A DNA stretch of 64,000 bases from Sciurus carolinensis (taxonomy: Eukaryota; Chordata; Mammalia; Rodentia; Sciuridae), in contig NC_062223.1 in NCBI RefSeq assembly GCF_902686445.1, positions 38,906,998-38,970,997 on the forward strand, given 5' to 3'. Below are positions 60,161 to 64,000 of this stretch, piece after piece; within the stretch, counting starts at the first letter, position 1, and the number at the start of each line of letters is the position of its first letter. The notes under the pieces are model-generated. The model had not been told where the DNA came from and searched no databases. It worked only from the letters and a program-made list of their open reading frames with translations. Both the position numbers and the translations under genes were made by a program.

Positions 60161-63100
60161 CCTCCCAACCCCCATTATATGTCCTCCTCCGCTTATCAGC
60201 AAGATCATTCGTCCTTTAGTTTTTTGAGATTGGCTTATCTCACTTAGCATGATATTCTCCAATTTTGACCATTTGCCTACAAATGCCATAATTTTATCAT
60301 TCTTCATTGCGGAGTAATATTCCATTGTATAAATATGCCACAGTTTCTTTATCCATTCATCAACTGAAGGGCATCTAGGTTGGTTCCAAAATCTGGCTAT
60401 GGTGAATTGAGCAGCAATGAACATTGATGTGGCTGTATCTCTGTAGTATGCTGATTTTAAGTCCTTTGGGTATAGGCCAAGGAGTGGGATAGCTGGGTCA
60501 AATGGTGTTTCCATTCCAAGCTTTCTGAGGAATCTCCACACTGCTTTCCAGAGTGGCTGCACTAATTTGCAACCCCACCAGCAATGTATGAGTGTTCCTT
60601 TTTCACCACATCCTCGCCAACACCTATTGTTGCTTGTGTTCTTGATAATCGCCATTCTGATTGGGGTGAGATGAAATCGTAGGGTAGTTTTGATTTGCAT
60701 TTCCCTTATTACTAGGGATGTTGAAGATTTTTTCATATATCTGTTGATTACTTGTACATCTTCTTCTGTGAAGTGTCTTTTCATTTCCTTAGCCCATTTG
60801 TTCATTGGATTATTTGTATTCTTGGTGTAGAGATTTTTGAGTTCTTTACAGATTCTGGAAATTAGCGCTCTATCTGAGGTATGGTTGGCAAAAATATTCT
60901 CCCACTCTGTAGGCTCTCTCTTCACATTTCTGATAGTTTCCTTTGCTGAGAGAAAGCTTTTTAGTTTGAATCTATCCCAGTTGTTGATTCTTGCTTTTAT
61001 TTCTTGTGCTATGGGAGTCCTGTTAAGGAAGTCTGATCCTAAGCCAACAAGTTGAAGATTTGGACCTACTTTTTCTTCTATAAGATGCAGGGTCTCTGGT
61101 CTGATTCCGAGGTCCTTGATCCATTGTGAGTTGAGTTTTGTGTAGGGTGAGAGATAGGGGTTTAATTTCATTCTATTGCATATGGTTTTCCAGTTTTCCC
61201 AGCACCATTTGTTGAAGAGGCTATCTTTTCTCCATTGCATATTGTTGGAACCTTTGTCTAGTATGAGAAAATTGTATTTATTTGGGTTTGTGTCCATGTC
61301 CTCTATTCTGTACCATTGATCTACCTGTCTATTTTGGTACCAATACCATGCCGTTTTTGTTACTATTGCTTTGTAGTAGAGTTGAAGATCTGGTATTGCA
61401 ATACCCCCTGCTTCGTTCTTGCTACTGAGGATTGCTTTAGCTATTCTAGGTTTTTTATTCTTCCAGATGAATTTCATAATTGCTTGCTCTATTTCTGCAA
61501 GGTACATCATTGGGATTTTAATTGGAATTGCATTGAATCTGTATAGCACTTTAGGTAGTATAGCCATTTTGACGATATTAATTCTGCCTATCCAGGAACA
61601 TGGGAGATCTTTCCATCTTCTAAGGTTTTCTTGAATTTCTTTCTTTAGTGTTCTGTAGTTCTCATTGTAGAGGTCTTTCACCTCTTTTGTGAGATTGATT
61701 CCCAAGTATTTTATTTTTTTCGATGCTATTGTGAATGGGGTAGTTTTCCTAATTTCTCTTTCTGAAGATTCATCACTTATGTATAAAAATGCATTGGATT
61801 TATGAGCATTGATCTTGTAACCTGCTACTTTACTGAATTCACTTATGAGTTCTAAAAGTTTTCTGGTGGAATTTCCAGGTTCCTCTAAATATATAATCAT
61901 GTCATCAGCGAACAGGGATAGTTTGAGTTCTTCTTTTCCTATTCGTATCCCTTTAATTTCTTTGGTTTGTCTGATTGCTCTGGCTAGAGTCTCAAGGACG
62001 ATGTTGAATACAAGCGGTGAAAGAGGGCATCCCTTCCTTGTTCCAGTGTTTAGGGGGAACGCTTTCAGTTTTTCACCATTTAGAATGATATTAGCCATGG
62101 GCTTAGCATAGATTGCCTTTATAATGTTAAGGAATGTTCCCACTACCCCAATTTTTTCTAGTGTTTTGAGCATGAAGGGGTGCTGTATTTTATCAAATGC
62201 TTTTTCTGCCTCTATTGAAATAATCATGTGATTCTTAACTTTAAGTCTGTTGATATGGTGAATGACATTTATTGATTTCCTGATGTTGACCCAACCTTGC
62301 ATCCCTGGGATAAAACCCACTTGATCATGGTGCACTATCTTTTTAATATATATTTGTATGCGATTTGCTAAAATTTTGTTGAGAATTTTTGCATCGATAT
62401 TCATTAAGGATATTGGTCTGAAATTTTCTTTCCTCGATGTGTCTCTGTCTGGTTTAGGTATCAGGGTAATATTGGCTTCATAGAACGAGTTTGGGAGGGT
62501 TCCCTCCTCTTCTATTTCATGGAATAGTTTGAGGAGTATTGGAATGAGCTCTTCTTTAAAGGTTTTGTAGAAATCGGCTGAGAACCCATCTGGTCCTGGA
62601 CTTTTCTTTGTTGGTAGGCTTTTGATGACCTCTTCTATTTCATTGCTTGAAATTGGTTTATTTAAATTGTGTATGTCCTCCTCGTTCAGTTTAGGTAATT
62701 CATATGTCTCTAGAAATTTGTTGGTGTCTTCGAAATTTTCTTTTTTGTTGGAGTATAGATTTTCGAAATAGCTTCTAATTATGTTTTGTATTTCAGTCGT
62801 GTCTGTTGTGATATTTCCTTGTTCATTCCAAATTTTAGTAATTTGAGTTTTCTCCCTCTTTCTCTTTGTTAGTGTGGCTAAGGGTTTATCAATTTTATTT
62901 ATTTTTTCAAAGAACCAACTATTTATTTTGTTAATTTTTCCAATTGTTTCTTTTGTTTCGATTTCGTTGATTTCGGCTCTGATTTTAACTATTTCTTGTC
63001 TTCTACTACTTTTGGTATTGGTCTGCTCTTCTTTTTCTAGCGCTTTGAGCTGTAGTGTTAAGTCGTTTATTTGTTGATTTCTACTTCTTTTTTTGAATGC

Positions 63101-64000
63101 ACTCCATGAAATAAATCTTCCTTTAAGTACTGCTTTCATAGTGTCCCAGAGATTTTGATATGATGTGTCTTTGTTCTCGTTTACTTCTAAGAATTTTTTT
63201 ATTTCCCTCCTGATGTCTTCTGTTATCCATTCATCATATAATAGTGTATTATTTAGTCTCCAGGTATTGGAGAAGTTTCTGTTTTTTATTCTGTCATTTA
63301 TTTCTAATTTCAATCCATTATGATCTGATAGAGTACAAGGTAGTATCTCTATCTTCTTGTATTTGCTAACAGTAGCTTTGTGGCATAAAATATGGTCTAT
63401 TTTAGAGAAGGATCCATGTGCTGCTGAGAAGAAAGTGTATTCGTTCTTTGTTGGATGGTATATTCTATATAGGTCTGTTAAGTCTAAATTGCTGATTGTG
63501 TTGTTGAGATCTATAGTTTCTTTATTCAATTTTTGTTTGGATGATCTATCCAGTGGTGAGAGAGGTGTGTTAAAATCGCCTAGTATTATTGTGTTGTGGT
63601 CTATTTGATTTCTGGAATTGAGAAGGATTTGTTTGACGTACGTGGATGAGCCAATGTTCGGGGCATAGATATTTATGATTGTTATGTCTTGCTGATTTAT
63701 GCTTCCCTTAAGCAGCATGTAATGTCCTTCTCTATCCCTTCTGACTAGTTTTGGTTTGAAGTCCACATTATCTGAGATGAGGATGGATACTCCAGCTTTT
63801 TTGCTGTGTCCGTGTGCATGGTATGTTTTTCCCCATCCTTTCACCTTTAGTCTATGGGTGTCTCTTTCTATGAGATGAGTCTCTTGCAGGCAGCATATTG
63901 TTGGATTTTTCTTTTTAATCCAATCTGCCAGTCTGTGTCTTTTGATTGATGAATTCAGGCCATTAACATTCAGGGTTATTATTGTGATATGATTTGTATT
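60155..64000 (-). CDS. L1 ORF2p (endonuclease/reverse transcriptase), partial, open
   Basis: ORF2p nicks target DNA and reverse-transcribes L1 RNA there. The frame is open for 1281 codons from the window edge to TAG at 60155-60157. By comparison with human ORF2p (1275 aa) only about three N-terminal residues are missing. Domains in order: apurinic-type endonuclease (NVNGLN, QETH, GDFNTP, SKIDH, LSDH all present), PGPDGF, RT core ([22 protein letters not shown] at human-equivalent 702/703), and C-terminal CX3C-X7-H-X4-C (CWRGCGE, HCWWGC). Oddities: motif A reads SIEAEKAFD, with Glu at the position equivalent to catalytic Asp600 (codon GAG, 62210-62212). Motif B reads TRKGCPLSP instead of TRQGCPLSP (codon 62033-62035). 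The usual stop after SLISG is lost, adding about ten residues ([10 protein letters not shown]). Frame intact; activity doubtful. Confidence 0.93.
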   Translation of the reverse strand, partial: NTNHITIITLNVNGLNSSIKRHRLADWIKKKNPTICCLQETHLIERDTHRLKVKGWGKTYHAHGHSKKAGVSILISDNVDFKPKLVRRDREGHYMLLKGSINQQDITIINIYAPNIGSSTYVKQILLNSRNQIDHNTIILGDFNTPLSPLDRSSKQKLNKETIDLNNTISNLDLTDLYRIYHPTKNEYTFFSAAHGSFSKIDHILCHKATVSKYKKIEILPCTLSDHNGLKLEINDRIKNRNFSNTWRLNNTLLYDEWITEDIRREIKKFLEVNENKDTSYQNLWDTMKAVLKGRFISWSAFKKRSRNQQINDLTLQLKALEKEEQTNTKSSRRQEIVKIRAEINEIETKETIGKINKINSWFFEKINKIDKPLATLTKRKREKTQITKIWNEQGNITTDTTEIQNIIRSYFENLYSNKKENFEDTNKFLETYELPKLNEEDIHNLNKPISSNEIEEVIKSLPTKKSPGPDGFSADFYKTFKEELIPILLKLFHEIEEEGTLPNSFYEANITLIPKPDRDTSRKENFRPISLMNIDAKILNKILANRIQIYIKKIVHHDQVGFIPGMQGWVNIRKSINVIHHINRLKVKNHMIISIEAEKAFDKIQHPFMLKTLEKIGVVGTFLNIIKAIYAKPMANIILNGEKLKAFPLNTGTRKGCPLSPLVFNIVLETLARAIRQTKEIKGIRIGKEELKLSLFADDMIIYLEEPGNSTRKLLELISEFSKVAGYKINAHKSNAFLYISDESSEREIRKTTPFTIASKKIKYLGINLTKEVKDLYNENYRTLKKEIQENLRRWKDLPCSWIGRINIVKMAILPKVLYRFNAIPIKIPMMYLAEIEQAIMKFIWKNKKPRIAKAILSSKNEAGGIAIPDLQLYYKAIVTKTAWYWYQNRQVDQWYRIEDMDTNPNKYNFLILDKGSNNMQWRKDSLFNKWCWENWKTICNRMKLNPYLSPYTKLNSQWIKDLGIRPETLHLIEEKVGPNLQLVGLGSDFLNRTPIAQEIKARINNWDRFKLKSFLSAKETIRNVKREPTEWENIFANHTSDRALISRICKELKNLYTKNTNNPMNKWAKEMKRHFTEEDVQVINRYMKKSSTSLVIREMQIKTTLRFHLTPIRMAIIKNTSNNRCWRGCGEKGTLIHCWWGCKLVQPLWKAVWRFLRKLGMETPFDPAIPLLGLYPKDLKSAYYRDTATSMFIAAQFTIARFWNQPRCPSVDEWIKKLWHIYTMEYYSAMKNDKIMAFVGKWSKLENIMLSEISQSQKTKGRMILLISGGGHIMGVGRG

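Larger units (their letters stand above)
59951..64000 (-). mobile_element. Young LINE-1 with open ORF2 (cut by window edge)
   Basis: An antisense L1 whose tail is the T-rich run at 59951-60010 (A-rich with TAAA words on the minus strand). The 3' UTR is only about 145 nt, roughly 100 nt shorter than in the copy at 1-2308, with the usual end missing. ORF2 is open to the window edge. ORF1, 5' UTR and left-hand target duplication lie beyond 64000. It inserted into MaLR internal sequence. Confidence 0.96.

Noticed and set aside
60837..63608. Several + strand open frames of 67-88 codons
   Set aside because: Reverse-strand shadows of the antisense L1 ORF2.
1..64000. CRISPR array, operon or prokaryotic defence system
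   Set aside because: Repeat content is plainly mammalian; no regularly spaced repeats and no compact gene clusters.

Overview
The window is mammalian intergenic DNA, AT-rich and dominated by transposons. I find no host protein-coding gene, rRNA or functional tRNA gene. The lineage looks like a squirrel-family rodent (Sciuridae). It carries tRNA-Ala-derived ID SINEs, composite SINEs with a B1/7SL-like part and an ID-like part, MT/ORR1-type MaLR LTRs, and a LINE-1 (L1) lineage present at several ages. The taxon call is inference from repeat content.

Layout: 1-2308 is the 3' part of a young L1 (+) with a broken ORF2. 3250-4303 is a 5'-truncated young L1 (-). 4440-10570 is an ancient L1 into which an older, near-full-length L1 (4904-10282) inserted. 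That element has its target duplication still readable, lacks ORF1, and itself carries a nested L1 3' end. 11600-16195 is an old antisense L1 with two SINEs in it. 16200-29000 is mostly unique AT-rich DNA with MIR, MLT1 and MaLR relics and microsatellites. 29025-31420 is a head-to-head pair of L1 3' ends in older debris. 31480-31985 is a MaLR LTR. 33320-43110 is a long stretch of antisense old L1, interrupted by an ID SINE, a short L1 3' end and a twin-primed L1, the last three each with a perfect target-site duplication. 43770-46281 holds L1 fragments, an ID SINE and a MaLR LTR. 46290-55145 is the most unique-looking part, with MER5A and MIR relics, a possible conserved noncoding block and a speculative exon. 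55150-59950 is old L1 followed by a MaLR LTR and internal region, into which a separate solo-type LTR (59230-59610) inserted. 59951-64000 is a young antisense L1.

The most notable object is that last L1. Its ORF2 is open from the window edge to the stop at 60155 (1281 sense codons visible) with endonuclease, reverse transcriptase and C-terminal cysteine motifs. However, the motif A residue equivalent to the catalytic aspartate (human D600) is glutamate, and the motif B glutamine is lysine. It looks intact by frame but probably compromised in catalysis.

Other points worth attention are telomere-like TTAGNG hexamers in the 3' UTR of the young L1s only, a 5'-UTR-to-ORF2 junction in the 4904-10282 element, nested insertions dated by their target duplications, and two local duplications of unknown origin. 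I found no sign of a new multi-gene system; the interest is in retrotransposon biology. All family names were assigned by eye and need RepeatMasker/Dfam confirmation.
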